Origin: an uncultured Helicobacter sp.
Lineage (GTDB): Bacteria; Campylobacterota; Campylobacteria; Campylobacterales; Helicobacteraceae
Assembly (NCBI GenBank): GCA_949298825.1
Contig: CASFYB010000007.1
Location: 1-64,000, forward strand
Direction: 5' to 3'
DNA length: 64,000 bases
In this document: in pieces, positions 1-8,448 of the stretch
Layout: every line of letters begins with the position of its first letter
Numbering within the stretch: the first letter of the stretch is position 1
The notes under the pieces: generated by a model
Database searches by the model: none
Seen by the model: the letters and a program-made list of their open reading frames with translations, nothing else
Told to the model about the DNA's origin: nothing
Made by a program: the position numbers and the translations under genes

Positions 1-366
1 TTTAATTTTTTGATTTCTAACTTTCTTTCTCTTGCCATCATTGTAAGTTTTTTGGATTTCCTTTGTCACATAGCAAGCAATGATGGTAAGAGAGGGAAAA
101 GAGATAAATAAAATAAATATGGATAAAAAAAGAGAAAGGCAAGATAGAAAAAAATAAAAAATCCAGAAGAAAATAGAAAAGCCAAAGAGAGAAAAATTAA
201 AAACAAAAGAAAGCGAAAAACAAAAAAGAGAGCATCAAGATAAAGAAAGCATAAAAGATAAAATCTTAAAAACAACAAAGATAAACCAAAAAACAAGCAG
301 CATCTAAAACTTCAGCTAGAAAAGAGATAAAAAGATAAATAACCAGAAAGGTCTCTATAAAAGAGA
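1..366. other. Intergenic region, purine-rich on plus strand
   Basis: No gene can be supported here. The left 100 bases hold a long hairpin (listed separately). From about 80 to 360 the plus strand is almost all purine, so its translation is rich in Lys and Glu and the opposite strand reads as Phe/Leu-rich nonsense. In the plus frame starting ATG ATG at 80 there is a short charged reading frame that stops at TAA 155-157 and stays open again from 158 until a stop after about 50 codons. This could be the decayed end of a charged coiled-coil gene, or simple low complexity; I cannot decide. Confidence 0.5.
22..99 (+). repeat. Long inverted repeat / hairpin
   Basis: Bases 22-43 pair without a gap to 78-99, giving 22 consecutive pairs around a 34-base loop (44-77). 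As plus-strand RNA, 19 pairs are Watson-Crick and three are G-U (34-87, 27-94, 26-95). On the minus strand those three become A-C mismatches, which hints that the folded RNA is the plus-strand transcript. No clear U-tract follows, so it is not a classical terminator. Confidence 0.55.
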
Positions 367-954
367 CTAATCCAGCTCGCTTTGGGCCATAAAGCTGCTC
401 CCTACCTGATAGCTTCTGCCTACGCGTGCTATATTTTTGAGATTAAGATCTAGATCTGGCGTATAAATAGCATCTTGTATAAAGCATTCTCTAGCCTCCA
501 ATAATAAAACCTTATTCATCTGGCCAACTGGCAATAAATCATAATATTCACACATAAAGGCCGCTTTGATATCCTTTGGTATTGGTGGATAATCTTGCGC
601 TACCACTTCCATAGCTATATCACAATATTCTGCCTCACTCTCTTTAGCATCTAGCTCCTGTGCACTTTTATGCATAGCTTTTAGTACAGAGAGATCACAC
701 ACACAAATACTAGCTCTCTTAGTTTTGATGATATTGGCAAATGTATCTTTAAGACTACCATCACTCTTGGCAAAAAAGCTGATAGCAAAAACCATAGGCT
801 CACTACTAAGTGGGGCAAAAAAGTCATAAGGAGCGAGATTTACCACTCCAGCTTCACTTACCGTGCTGATCCATGCTATAGGACGCGGGGTTACAATCTG
901 ATTGATAAGATTGTACTTTAAAAGCATACTGCAATCATCAAGTTTAACCTGCAT
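367..954 (-). CDS. Flavin reductase-like FMN-binding protein
   Basis: This 195-residue protein belongs to the flavin reductase / DIM6-NTAB family, whose members bind FMN in a split-barrel fold and usually act as flavin reductases or oxidoreductases in the cytoplasm. The N-terminal third carries the family signature: TPRPIAWIST near residue 22, then NLAPYDFFAPLS and the strand PMVFAISF. It has no signal peptide or membrane segment. The ATG is preceded by GAGGA at good spacing. It lies 7 bases downstream of waaF on the same strand and is probably co-transcribed with it. The substrate is unknown; only the family assignment is firm. Confidence 0.85.
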   Translation of the reverse strand: MQVKLDDCSMLLKYNLINQIVTPRPIAWISTVSEAGVVNLAPYDFFAPLSSEPMVFAISFFAKSDGSLKDTFANIIKTKRASICVCDLSVLKAMHKSAQELDAKESEAEYCDIAMEVVAQDYPPIPKDIKAAFMCEYYDLLPVGQMNKVLLLEARECFIQDAIYTPDLDLNLKNIARVGRSYQVGSSFMAQSELD

Positions 955-961
955 CTTTTCC

Positions 962-1972
962 TCACAAAAGTTTCTTGATAGATTCTATCACGATTTCTGG
1001 TTTTATAGATCGCATGCACTGATGGTGCCCTAAAGGGCAGATCCTTTTTTGACAAGGTGAGCAGGATAAAAACTGATTGATGATAATAGCCCTATCCCCT
1101 CTAATCCCATAAGGCAGGCAATAAGTAGGATGAGTAGGACCAAAGAGCGCTACAAGCGGGGTTTTAAGCGCGGCTGCTATATGCATAGGCCCGCTATCAT
1201 TACTCAAAAATACATCTAATTTTGCTATCTCTTTGCATAGTTTAGGGATATCAGTCTGATTGCTCAAATCTCTAAGATTTTCATCCTTAAAGCCAAGATT
1301 TTGCTCTATTAGCTCTACTATCTTGGCATTATTACTAGCTTCCTTCCCTGATCCAAAAAGCACCACTTCATAGCCTAACTTCAAAAAATGCATGCCAACA
1401 CTAGCAAAATACTCTAATGGCCACATCTTAGATGAGCCAAAAGCTGCTCCACTAGCTATACCTATGCGCCCTATTCTAGCATCACTCCTGCCTTCTCTCT
1501 CCTCAAAGCTCAAAGACAACCCATCAAGATCCTCCAAACCAATACCAAGAGGTGAAAGCAAATGTCCATAGCTTAAAACCTGATGGGAAAAACTCTGCTT
1601 TTTGATAGGATGACTTAATAAAAAAGTGCGTAAAAATCCCTCATACCCGATACGCATCTTTGCCCTTGTGCAAAATAGCAAAAAAGCTGAATAAAAATGA
1701 TTAGTAAAACTAATAGCTATATCAAATTGCCCAAATCTATGGACCAAAGACCTGGCTAATTGATAGGTTTTTAGCATCCTAAAAAAGCCTTTTTTACTCT
1801 CATCAACAATAAGCCCGCACACCCTCTTATCTTCTTCAAAAAGCCCGCAAGTAGCCCTACTCCCTACAAGTACAAAATCTGCGCTACTAAACTCTCTTTT
1901 TAAGGCCTCAAAACTTGCTGAAAACATCACGCCATCACCAAGCCAGTTAGGCAATCTTATTAAAATTCTCAA
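962..1972 (-). CDS. waaF: ADP-heptose--LPS heptosyltransferase II (WaaF)
   Basis: A 336-residue glycosyltransferase family 9 enzyme that adds the second L-glycero-D-manno-heptose to the LPS inner core at the cytoplasmic face of the inner membrane, using ADP-heptose. Visible features are the N-terminal RLPNWLGD, the donor-site strand [15 protein letters not shown], the [12 protein letters not shown] motif and FGPTHP. The C-terminal cysteine cluster [17 protein letters not shown] is typical of WaaF. It is divergent from hisS, the arrangement I recall in H. pylori. Its donor is made by gmhB-hldD-hldE-gmhA at 52507-56035 in this window. Confidence 0.93.
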   Translation of the reverse strand: MRILIRLPNWLGDGVMFSASFEALKREFSSADFVLVGSRATCGLFEEDKRVCGLIVDESKKGFFRMLKTYQLARSLVHRFGQFDIAISFTNHFYSAFLLFCTRAKMRIGYEGFLRTFLLSHPIKKQSFSHQVLSYGHLLSPLGIGLEDLDGLSLSFEEREGRSDARIGRIGIASGAAFGSSKMWPLEYFASVGMHFLKLGYEVVLFGSGKEASNNAKIVELIEQNLGFKDENLRDLSNQTDIPKLCKEIAKLDVFLSNDSGPMHIAAALKTPLVALFGPTHPTYCLPYGIRGDRAIIINQFLSCSPCQKRICPLGHHQCMRSIKPEIVIESIKKLL

Positions 1973-2021
1973 AAGCCCTTATCCTTGCGAAGTTTAAAAT
2001 TGATCAATTTTACCTAAAAGT

Positions 2022-2030
2022 GGGTAAAAT
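2022..2030 (+). promoter_or_regulatory. Putative -10 region for hisS
   Basis: The run GGGTAAAAT in the waaF-hisS gap contains a TAAAAT -10-like hexamer about 35 bases before the chosen hisS ATG. Helicobacter promoters usually show a strong -10 and a weak -35, so this is plausible but weak. Confidence 0.35.
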
Positions 2031-2061
2031 TATTAAAAACTCTATAAAGACTGGGGATTGC

Positions 2062-3381
2062 ATGCTAGTTACACCGCGCACACTTAGTGGATTTAAAGAT
2101 AGATTGCCCAATGAAGCGATCTCAAAAGAACGATTATTAAAAAAGCTAACTCTTGTGTTTGAAAGCTTTGGTTTTGTACCTATTGAAACTCCTCATTTAG
2201 AGTATGCAGATATTTTGATCAAGCAAGGGAGCGAGGAGATCCAAAAAGAGCTTTATAGATTCAAAGATCATGGTGGTAGGGATGTGGCCTTGAGATTTGA
2301 TCAGACTGTGCCTTTAGCGCGCTTTATCTCGCAGTATAAAAATGAGCTTGCCCTGCCATTTAAGCGCTATGTAATAGGCAATGTCTTCCGCGGAGAGAGA
2401 GCCCAAAAAGGCAGATATAGAGAGTTTACACAATGTGATTTTGACTTTATTGGCAGCAATAGCATCGCCTGTGATGCAGAGATCGTGCAAGTTATTTATG
2501 CTTCCTTGCTACGTCTTGGACTGGAGGACTTTACCATCTGGCTTAATCACAGAAGCATCCTTAATGGAATCTGCCATTATTTTGGCATCACGACACAAAG
2601 CGAGATTCAAGCTACATTAAGGATCATTGATAAAATCGATAAAATAGGTGCTGATGGTGTAAGTGCCGAGCTAAAAACACTTAATTTAAGTGATAAAAAA
2701 ATCGCTGGCCTGCTAGAGACTACAAGCATCAAACAAGTCCAGAGTGCTGAAGAGTTTTTTGCTGAAATTAGCAATATGAAAACATGGAATGATGAGCTAA
2801 AAAAAGGCATAGAGGATTTAGAAGCTATGTTTAACCTTTTAGATAATCTTGAGATTGATAAAAGCTCTTATCGTATTAACTTTTCTATCGCTAGAGGGCT
2901 TGGATACTATACTGGTATTGTTTATGAGACGATCTTAAATCGACTTAAAAATCTTGGCAGTGTATGCTCTGGTGGGAGGTATGATAATCTTACTCAAACC
3001 TTTTCTAAAGAACCTATGAGTGGCGTAGGAGCTAGCATAGGGCTAGATAGACTACTAGCTGGACTAGAAGATCTAGGATTATTAGATAAAAAATCCACCA
3101 CTGCCAAAGCCATCATCATCACTACAGATTCTGCTTACTTGCCATTTGCATACAAACTTGCTGAATCTTTCCGCACAAGTAAGATAAACACTGAAGTCTA
3201 TCCAGAATCTATCAAGCTGAAAAAACAGTTTGCCTATGCCAATAACAAAGGGCATGAGTTTGCCATCATCATTGGCGAAGAAGAGTTTAAAAACCACACA
3301 ATAACCCTAAAAAATATGCTTACAGGTATGCAGCTAGAAAATCTAAAATTCCTCAAAGCTCTTGAGATCATGCAGGCATAA
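2062..3381 (+). CDS. hisS: Histidyl-tRNA synthetase
   Basis: A class II aminoacyl-tRNA synthetase that charges tRNA-His in the cytoplasm. The protein starts with the family-typical [10 protein letters not shown] segment. Motif 2 is at [20 protein letters not shown], the histidine-binding RGLGYYTG is near residue 285, and motif 3 is [10 protein letters not shown]. The C-terminal anticodon-binding domain follows, for 439 residues in all. I chose ATG 2062 over the in-frame GTG at 2020: 2062 has a GGGG ribosome site, gives the usual N-terminus, and leaves room for a promoter, whereas the GTG has no ribosome site. The next gene starts 2 bases after its stop. Confidence 0.95.
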   Translation: MLVTPRTLSGFKDRLPNEAISKERLLKKLTLVFESFGFVPIETPHLEYADILIKQGSEEIQKELYRFKDHGGRDVALRFDQTVPLARFISQYKNELALPFKRYVIGNVFRGERAQKGRYREFTQCDFDFIGSNSIACDAEIVQVIYASLLRLGLEDFTIWLNHRSILNGICHYFGITTQSEIQATLRIIDKIDKIGADGVSAELKTLNLSDKKIAGLLETTSIKQVQSAEEFFAEISNMKTWNDELKKGIEDLEAMFNLLDNLEIDKSSYRINFSIARGLGYYTGIVYETILNRLKNLGSVCSGGRYDNLTQTFSKEPMSGVGASIGLDRLLAGLEDLGLLDKKSTTAKAIIITTDSAYLPFAYKLAESFRTSKINTEVYPESIKLKKQFAYANNKGHEFAIIIGEEEFKNHTITLKNMLTGMQLENLKFLKALEIMQA

Positions 3382-3382
3382 A

Positions 3383-4576
3383 ATGATCAAAAAGCCAAGG
3401 ATAAAAAACTCTCTTTTACGCAAGCTTTTCACCGCAGCATCTATCCGCAGATGGAATGACCAGGCCACGCCAATTGAATTTGTGGAGCTGGATAAGCAAG
3501 CTCACAAGATGATTATTGCCTATCTTTTGGCTAAATTTGAGGAAAACCAAAATACTAAAATTGACTGGGAAAAGCTGATTGAGTATTTTTTATTTGAGTT
3601 TTTCTCTCGCGTGGTGCTTACAGATATCAAGCCACCTGTTTATTATGAGCTACAAAAACATCACAAAAAAGAGCTCGCGCAATTTGTGATTAAAGAATGC
3701 AAAGAAGACCTCTGTGAGTATCCCTTTTTCTCAAAGGTAGAAAAATACCTACAAGGCACATATAATGATATAGAATCTCAAATCCTAAAGGCTGCCCACT
3801 TTTATGCTAGCAAATGGGAGTTTGATATTATCTATCATTTCAATCCCTATATGTATGATGTGCAAAATATCAAAAATATCATTGATAAAGAAGTAGAAGA
3901 TCACTATCACTTAAGCGGGATGCAAAAAATCATACTTTTTAGCAATATTAAAGAGCTTATCACACTTTTTGGCCAGCTAAGATTCCAAAAACGTTGGAGT
4001 CAAACCCCAAGAATCCCCCCTACTTCAGTGCTAGGACATACACTTATTGTAGCTATTTGTGCCTATTTGCTTAGCCATGAGCTGCCCTTATGCCCACAAA
4101 TGAGAATCAACCACTTTCTTTGCGGGCTTTTCCACGACCTGCCTGAAGTACTCACTCGCGATATCATCTCACCAATTAAACAAGGAGTGAGCGGTCTTGA
4201 TTCCCAAATCAAAGAGCTAGAAGAGCGTGTCGTAGCACAAAAAATCTTAGCCCACCTTCCAGAAAATATCAATACAGATATTAGGTATTTCACACAAAAT
4301 GAATTCACCAATCGCTACAAAGTAGAAGGTTTTGTCCACCCGGCTAGTGCTGATGAGCTTTTGGGTCAATTTAACCACGATGAGTTTAGCCCTATTTATG
4401 GTGAGTTTTTAAAAATCTGTGATCTTTTAAGCGCCTTTTTGGAAGCTAAGATCTCTATCGCCCATGGTATCACCTCCAAAGAACTTACTGATGGGATAGA
4501 AAAAATCATGCTTAGATGTGCTACAAAAGTGATTGGCGATGTTGATATTGGGGCTATATTTCGTGACTTCATCTAA
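3383..4576 (+). CDS. HD-domain phosphohydrolase-like protein
   Basis: A 397-residue cytoplasmic protein with an HD-superfamily metal-binding core. The conserved histidine is in VLGHTLIVA near residue 220 and the HD pair is in GLFHDLPE near residue 255. A further acidic/His stretch (ADELLGQFNHDEF) follows. HD proteins hydrolyse phosphate esters, often of nucleotides, but the substrate cannot be read here. I place the start at ATG 3383, right after the hisS stop; an upstream TTG at 3362 would overlap hisS. fliR follows 13 bases later, so hisS, this gene, fliR and moeA look like one transcription unit. Confidence 0.75.
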   Translation: MIKKPRIKNSLLRKLFTAASIRRWNDQATPIEFVELDKQAHKMIIAYLLAKFEENQNTKIDWEKLIEYFLFEFFSRVVLTDIKPPVYYELQKHHKKELAQFVIKECKEDLCEYPFFSKVEKYLQGTYNDIESQILKAAHFYASKWEFDIIYHFNPYMYDVQNIKNIIDKEVEDHYHLSGMQKIILFSNIKELITLFGQLRFQKRWSQTPRIPPTSVLGHTLIVAICAYLLSHELPLCPQMRINHFLCGLFHDLPEVLTRDIISPIKQGVSGLDSQIKELEERVVAQKILAHLPENINTDIRYFTQNEFTNRYKVEGFVHPASADELLGQFNHDEFSPIYGEFLKICDLLSAFLEAKISIAHGITSKELTDGIEKIMLRCATKVIGDVDIGAIFRDFI

Positions 4577-4589
4577 CTTAGGGCTATAA

Positions 4590-5357
4590 ATGGAATTTTT
4601 ATCCCTGCTTACAGAGAGCCACACTCAAGCTTTTTTACTACTATTGCTACGCTTTGGTGGAGTATTTGCCTTTTTTCCATTTTTTGATTCTAACCTCATA
4701 CCAGTAAGCCTAAGGGGTGCGCTGGCTTTTTTTATGAGTATACTTTTTTTCTCTATCCTTCCTAGCCAGCCTCTAGCCCTTGGTCTATCAGATTTTTTGA
4801 TAGCTATGATCATGGAGCTTATGTTTGGCTTTTTGGCCTCACTAGCATTACAAATTACTTTTTCCACACTTGCTTTTGCTGGAGATAGCATCAGCTTTGC
4901 GATGGGTCTAACCATGGCTAGTGCCTATGACCCAGCCACTGGATCGCAAAAGCCTATTGTAGGGCAAGTACTAGCGATGCTAGCCCTGCTTTTTGCGCTG
5001 GAGCTAAACTTTCATCATGTGATTTTTAACTTCATCGCCCAGTCTCTTAATGCAATACCACTTGGTCAATTTGCCCCAAATGCAAACTTATTAGAATCTA
5101 TTATCAAAAACTTTGCTAATCTTTTTAGCATCGGGTTTGCGATGGCATTTCCTATTTTAGGGATGATTCTCCTTACAGATATTATCTTTGGCATGATTAT
5201 GAAAACCCACCCCCAATTCAATCTTTTTGCCATTGGATTCCCTGTAAAGATCGCATTAGCCTTTGTCGCTATTGTTGTTATCATCCCTTCTATCATGCGT
5301 GTTTTTGAGAAAGACTTAAAAATTGGCTTTGAGTTTTTACTTCAAATTTTTGGCTAA
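4590..5357 (+). CDS. fliR: Flagellar type III export protein FliR
   Basis: An integral inner-membrane component of the flagellar type III export gate, acting with FliP and FliQ at the basal body. The 255 residues are almost entirely hydrophobic, with about six transmembrane stretches. The family segments SFAMGLTMASAYDPATG (near residue 102) and FAIGFPVKIALAF (near residue 210) are present. The length is normal for FliR. It sits between the HD protein and moeA with an 11-base gap to moeA; I recall fliR next to moeA in H. pylori as well. Confidence 0.93.
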   Translation: MEFLSLLTESHTQAFLLLLLRFGGVFAFFPFFDSNLIPVSLRGALAFFMSILFFSILPSQPLALGLSDFLIAMIMELMFGFLASLALQITFSTLAFAGDSISFAMGLTMASAYDPATGSQKPIVGQVLAMLALLFALELNFHHVIFNFIAQSLNAIPLGQFAPNANLLESIIKNFANLFSIGFAMAFPILGMILLTDIIFGMIMKTHPQFNLFAIGFPVKIALAFVAIVVIIPSIMRVFEKDLKIGFEFLLQIFG

Positions 5358-5368
5358 AAGGAGTTCTT

Positions 5369-6595
5369 ATGTTAAGCTTTATGCAAGCCTTTAAAACTGC
5401 TACCAACCTTGATAAACCATCACTATCTAAAGAAACCATCCCCATTATGCATAGCTATAATAAAGTTGTGTGCACAGAGATTCTAGCTAGTAGACCTCTA
5501 CCAGCCTTCAGCCACTCTGCTATGGATGGCTTTGGCTTTAATACAAAAGATTATCCAAACAGCCTAAAGGTAGCAAAAAGCATTTATGCAGGAGAGGATA
5601 GCTCACAGCTTATCTTGCAAAAAAATCAAGCAGTGCGAATCATGACAGGAGCGATGATACCAAAAGATATAGATTGCATCATTCCTTTTGAAAAGGCAAA
5701 TTTTGATGAAAAAAATGCCCTCTTGCACCTCAGCACTCCCCCAAAGCAAGGGGATAATATCCGCTATGAGGGTGAGGAGGTCAGCCCATCAAGCCTCATA
5801 GCCAAAGAAGGTGATTTACTTGATTTTGGGCTCATTGGTCTTTTGGCAGCCCAAGGATTTGGGAAAGTTGATGTCTATAGAGATCTAAAGATCGCACTTT
5901 TTAGCAGTGGAGATGAGCTAAAACAACCAGGCGAGATAGCCAAAAAACACCAGATATATGATTGCAATGCCTCAAGCCTTTTTAATGCGCTAAAAACACA
6001 TAAAATTGATTGTGATTATTTAGGTGTGCTAAATGATGATGATAGCCTAGAAGAGAGGGTGCTAAAAAGCACTAAAGACTATGATGTGATCATCACCACT
6101 GGTGGGGCTAGCATGGGGGATAAGGATCTTTTTGGCAAGATTTTAGAGAAAAATAACGCACAAGTATTTTGCAAAAAGATAAACCTCAAGCCCGGTAAAC
6201 CCGTGCTAATAAGCCAGCTTAATACTTGTTATATTTTCTGCCTACCTGGCAATCCCATTAGCGCACTTTGCGTGCTTTTAAGCCTTATTATCCCTGCTAT
6301 CTATGCGCTAAAGCACTCTTTTAGATTCTACCCAAGTGCTATTAAAACCCGCCTAGAATCTCCCATAAAACTATCTCCCGGACGCACAAATATCATCCTT
6401 GGCAATCTCAATACCTCTGGCTTCACTCCACATAATAATGGCAAGATCAATCCCAATGCCATCAGCCATATGGCTCAATGCAATGCCCTAGCCATCTTTG
6501 ATGAAAATATACAAGAAGTGCCAAAAAATGCCGATATTTTAGTACTTAGGTTAGATTATAGTCTATGTGAGGAATCTAATTTTATCAATACTTAA
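5369..6595 (+). CDS. moeA: Molybdopterin molybdotransferase MoeA
   Basis: Inserts molybdenum into adenylylated molybdopterin in molybdenum-cofactor biosynthesis. The 408-residue protein shows the MoeA order: the N-terminal segment with FSHSAMDGFGF and RIMTGAMIP, the MoCF-binding domain with LFSSGDEL, IITTGGASMGDKD and LKPGKPV, and the FCLPGNPISAL segment before the C-terminal barrel. A strong AAAAGGAG ribosome site precedes the ATG. The cofactor would serve molybdoenzymes such as formate dehydrogenase or periplasmic nitrate reductase, neither of which is in the window. An Nrf nitrite reductase is encoded at 34085-36237. Confidence 0.93.
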   Translation: MLSFMQAFKTATNLDKPSLSKETIPIMHSYNKVVCTEILASRPLPAFSHSAMDGFGFNTKDYPNSLKVAKSIYAGEDSSQLILQKNQAVRIMTGAMIPKDIDCIIPFEKANFDEKNALLHLSTPPKQGDNIRYEGEEVSPSSLIAKEGDLLDFGLIGLLAAQGFGKVDVYRDLKIALFSSGDELKQPGEIAKKHQIYDCNASSLFNALKTHKIDCDYLGVLNDDDSLEERVLKSTKDYDVIITTGGASMGDKDLFGKILEKNNAQVFCKKINLKPGKPVLISQLNTCYIFCLPGNPISALCVLLSLIIPAIYALKHSFRFYPSAIKTRLESPIKLSPGRTNIILGNLNTSGFTPHNNGKINPNAISHMAQCNALAIFDENIQEVPKNADILVLRLDYSLCEESNFINT

Positions 6596-6602
6596 AATAT
6601 GA

Positions 6603-6608
6603 TACAAT
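6603..6608 (+). promoter_or_regulatory. -10 box for universal stress protein gene
   Basis: TACAAT in the moeA-uspA gap, 30 bases before the ATG at 6639, is a good housekeeping -10 hexamer. It suggests that the stress protein is transcribed separately from the moeA unit. Confidence 0.5.
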
Positions 6609-6638
6609 TAAAAACACTCTCATAAATAAGGAGTTGAT

Positions 6639-7064
6639 ATGAAAAAGCTACTTTTTGCCCTCAATGATAATAACGAATGTAAACGCGCAGCAAACTCGCT
6701 ACTCTCTCTCTTTGAAGATCAAAAGGTCGCCCTCACACTCCTACATGTCACGCCAGAGACTATCTTGCATGCAGAAAGTGGGCTTGTAGACTATGAAGCT
6801 ATTGAGAAAAATGAATTTGAAGAATCTAAAAAAATCCTGAATGAATTTGAAGAAATTTTTAAAAATGATGCACGGGCTAAAGGATTTAAGCTAGAAAGCT
6901 TGCTTAAAAGTGGCAATCCTATTGATATTGTCTTAGAGATTGCTAATGATTATGATCTGCTTGTCATTGGCTCTAGCGAACAGGGGATTTTGTATCGCAT
7001 CTTTGCCTCGCATCAAAACTCTTTTGTCAATGCCTCTCCGATCTCTGTACTGGTGGCAAAATAA
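6639..7064 (+). CDS. Universal stress protein (UspA family)
   Basis: A single-domain UspA-fold protein of 141 residues. It starts with the typical beta strand KKLLFALNDNNECKRAA. It ends with the nucleotide-binding pattern LLVIGSSEQGILYRIFASHQNSFVNASPISVLVAK, a variant of the Usp GxxGxxxxxxGS(V/T) loop in which the glycines are mostly lost after GSSEQG. ATP binding is therefore uncertain. The ATG follows AAGGAG. The gene has its own -10 box and is followed 22 bases later by an outer-membrane protein gene. Confidence 0.82.
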   Translation: MKKLLFALNDNNECKRAANSLLSLFEDQKVALTLLHVTPETILHAESGLVDYEAIEKNEFEESKKILNEFEEIFKNDARAKGFKLESLLKSGNPIDIVLEIANDYDLLVIGSSEQGILYRIFASHQNSFVNASPISVLVAK

Positions 7065-7086
7065 TAGCTACGAATAGTAGGTGAAA

Positions 7087-8448
7087 ATGAAAAAAATCTC
7101 TCATCTTGTCTTTTTAGGTATTTTAACGCAAGTAAATGCATTAGATTTTGGTGCTATGGGGAATACATCTATCGGTATGGGTGGTGCTGGAGTAGCGCTA
7201 CAAAGCTCTGCTTTTGGCGCCTACTATAATCCTTCTTTAATCAGCATTGATAGCAAGATACGCTTTGGCTATACCCTTGGGGCTAGATATCAGCAGCGCA
7301 ATATTGATAGATTGGCACAATTTGACTTTAAAGGCATGATAAGCAATGCTAACTCTTTAGTCCAAAATGCTGGCGGCGGTGGTGCTGGCGGAGGTGGAGC
7401 TGGAGGTGCTGGTGGTGGCGGGAGTGGCGCTACTGCCAATAAGCAAAATGTAGAAGCTCTCTATAAAGATATCCAGGATCTTGGAGATATCTTTTCTCAA
7501 AATCACCTAGCCATCACTTCTCAAAATGGCATCTCCCTGCAGATAGCACCTGGTGGTATGCGAGGTAGCTTTGGCTCACTGGCTATCTCATATTTTGCTT
7601 CCTTTTATGCCAATATTTCAGGTAGTTCAGATATTGCTAATAAACAATTAATTGTCAAAAATGGTAATGGTAATAATTATTACAAAGTAGATTCTACGGG
7701 AAATGTAACTAGCTCTGATGCAACAAATTACAAAAACCACTCCATCATCTCAGCCATTGATAACAACCAGCTAGCAAGCATGGCTACTACCAATCTCTTA
7801 TTACAAGAAGTGCCACTTACTTATGCCTATACCTTCTTTTTTGAAAACTCAAATCTTAATCTAGGCATAAACCTCAAATACATCAATGCCCTGTTTTACC
7901 AGCAGCGAGTAGATATTGGCAAGGATACTAATCTTAGTAAAATCACTTCTGACTTTAAGGCCAATATCCCCTCAAAAAGTGCTAGCAACTTTGGTATCGA
8001 TCTTGGGGTGAGCTATCAGATTGACTTGCCAAAATTTCAGGGGTTGACCTTTGGTCTTGTGACTAAAAATATCAACTACCCATCTTTTAAATTTGATGCG
8101 ACTAAGCTGACCATCAAGCCTCAATATAGATTAGGGATTGCTTATAATAACCCACTTATAACATTTGCTTTTGATGCAGATATACTGCCAAATGAGATGC
8201 TAGGCTTTAGCGATGAGCCTCAACTAAGCCAGATGCTGGCCACTGGATTAAAGTTTGATCTAAAATATCTTGATATGCGTGTAGGTGTGGCAAAAGATAT
8301 CCGCCAAGATAATGGCTTTATCTTTACTACTGGCATTAATATCTTTGGCTTTTTTGATCTTGCATTCCAAATTGGCACTAAAGGGGCTTATGATAGCCTT
8401 ATGCCACGATATATGGCCCTGCAGCTTGGTGGGAGCTTCTCATTTTGA
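7087..8448 (+). CDS. Outer-membrane protein, TraF_2-like, with glycine-rich insert
   Basis: A 453-residue exported protein with a cleavable signal peptide ending near VNA (about residue 17). It starts the mature part with the pattern ALDFGAMGNTSIGMGGAGVA seen in Pfam TraF_2 / FadL-like barrels, and has many amphipathic strands with a C-terminal phenylalanine (GGSFSF) fitting a Bam-assembled beta barrel. Residues near 97-117 are nearly pure Gly/Ala from bases 7371-7432, an unusual flexible insert. I prefer ATG 7087, preceded by TAGGTG, over the GTG two codons upstream. The function is unknown. It overlaps rmuC by 4 bases. Confidence 0.7.
   Translation: MKKISHLVFLGILTQVNALDFGAMGNTSIGMGGAGVALQSSAFGAYYNPSLISIDSKIRFGYTLGARYQQRNIDRLAQFDFKGMISNANSLVQNAGGGGAGGGGAGGAGGGGSGATANKQNVEALYKDIQDLGDIFSQNHLAITSQNGISLQIAPGGMRGSFGSLAISYFASFYANISGSSDIANKQLIVKNGNGNNYYKVDSTGNVTSSDATNYKNHSIISAIDNNQLASMATTNLLLQEVPLTYAYTFFFENSNLNLGINLKYINALFYQQRVDIGKDTNLSKITSDFKANIPSKSASNFGIDLGVSYQIDLPKFQGLTFGLVTKNINYPSFKFDATKLTIKPQYRLGIAYNNPLITFAFDADILPNEMLGFSDEPQLSQMLATGLKFDLKYLDMRVGVAKDIRQDNGFIFTTGINIFGFFDLAFQIGTKGAYDSLMPRYMALQLGGSFSF

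Noticed and set aside
66-296. A 76-residue minus-strand frame made almost only of Phe, Leu, Tyr and Ile.
   Set aside because: It is the complement of the purine-rich tract; no ribosome site, and its composition is explained by base bias.
2020-2061. GTG start 14 codons upstream of hisS.
   Set aside because: No ribosome site, overlaps the likely -10 region, and adds residues not found in the family.
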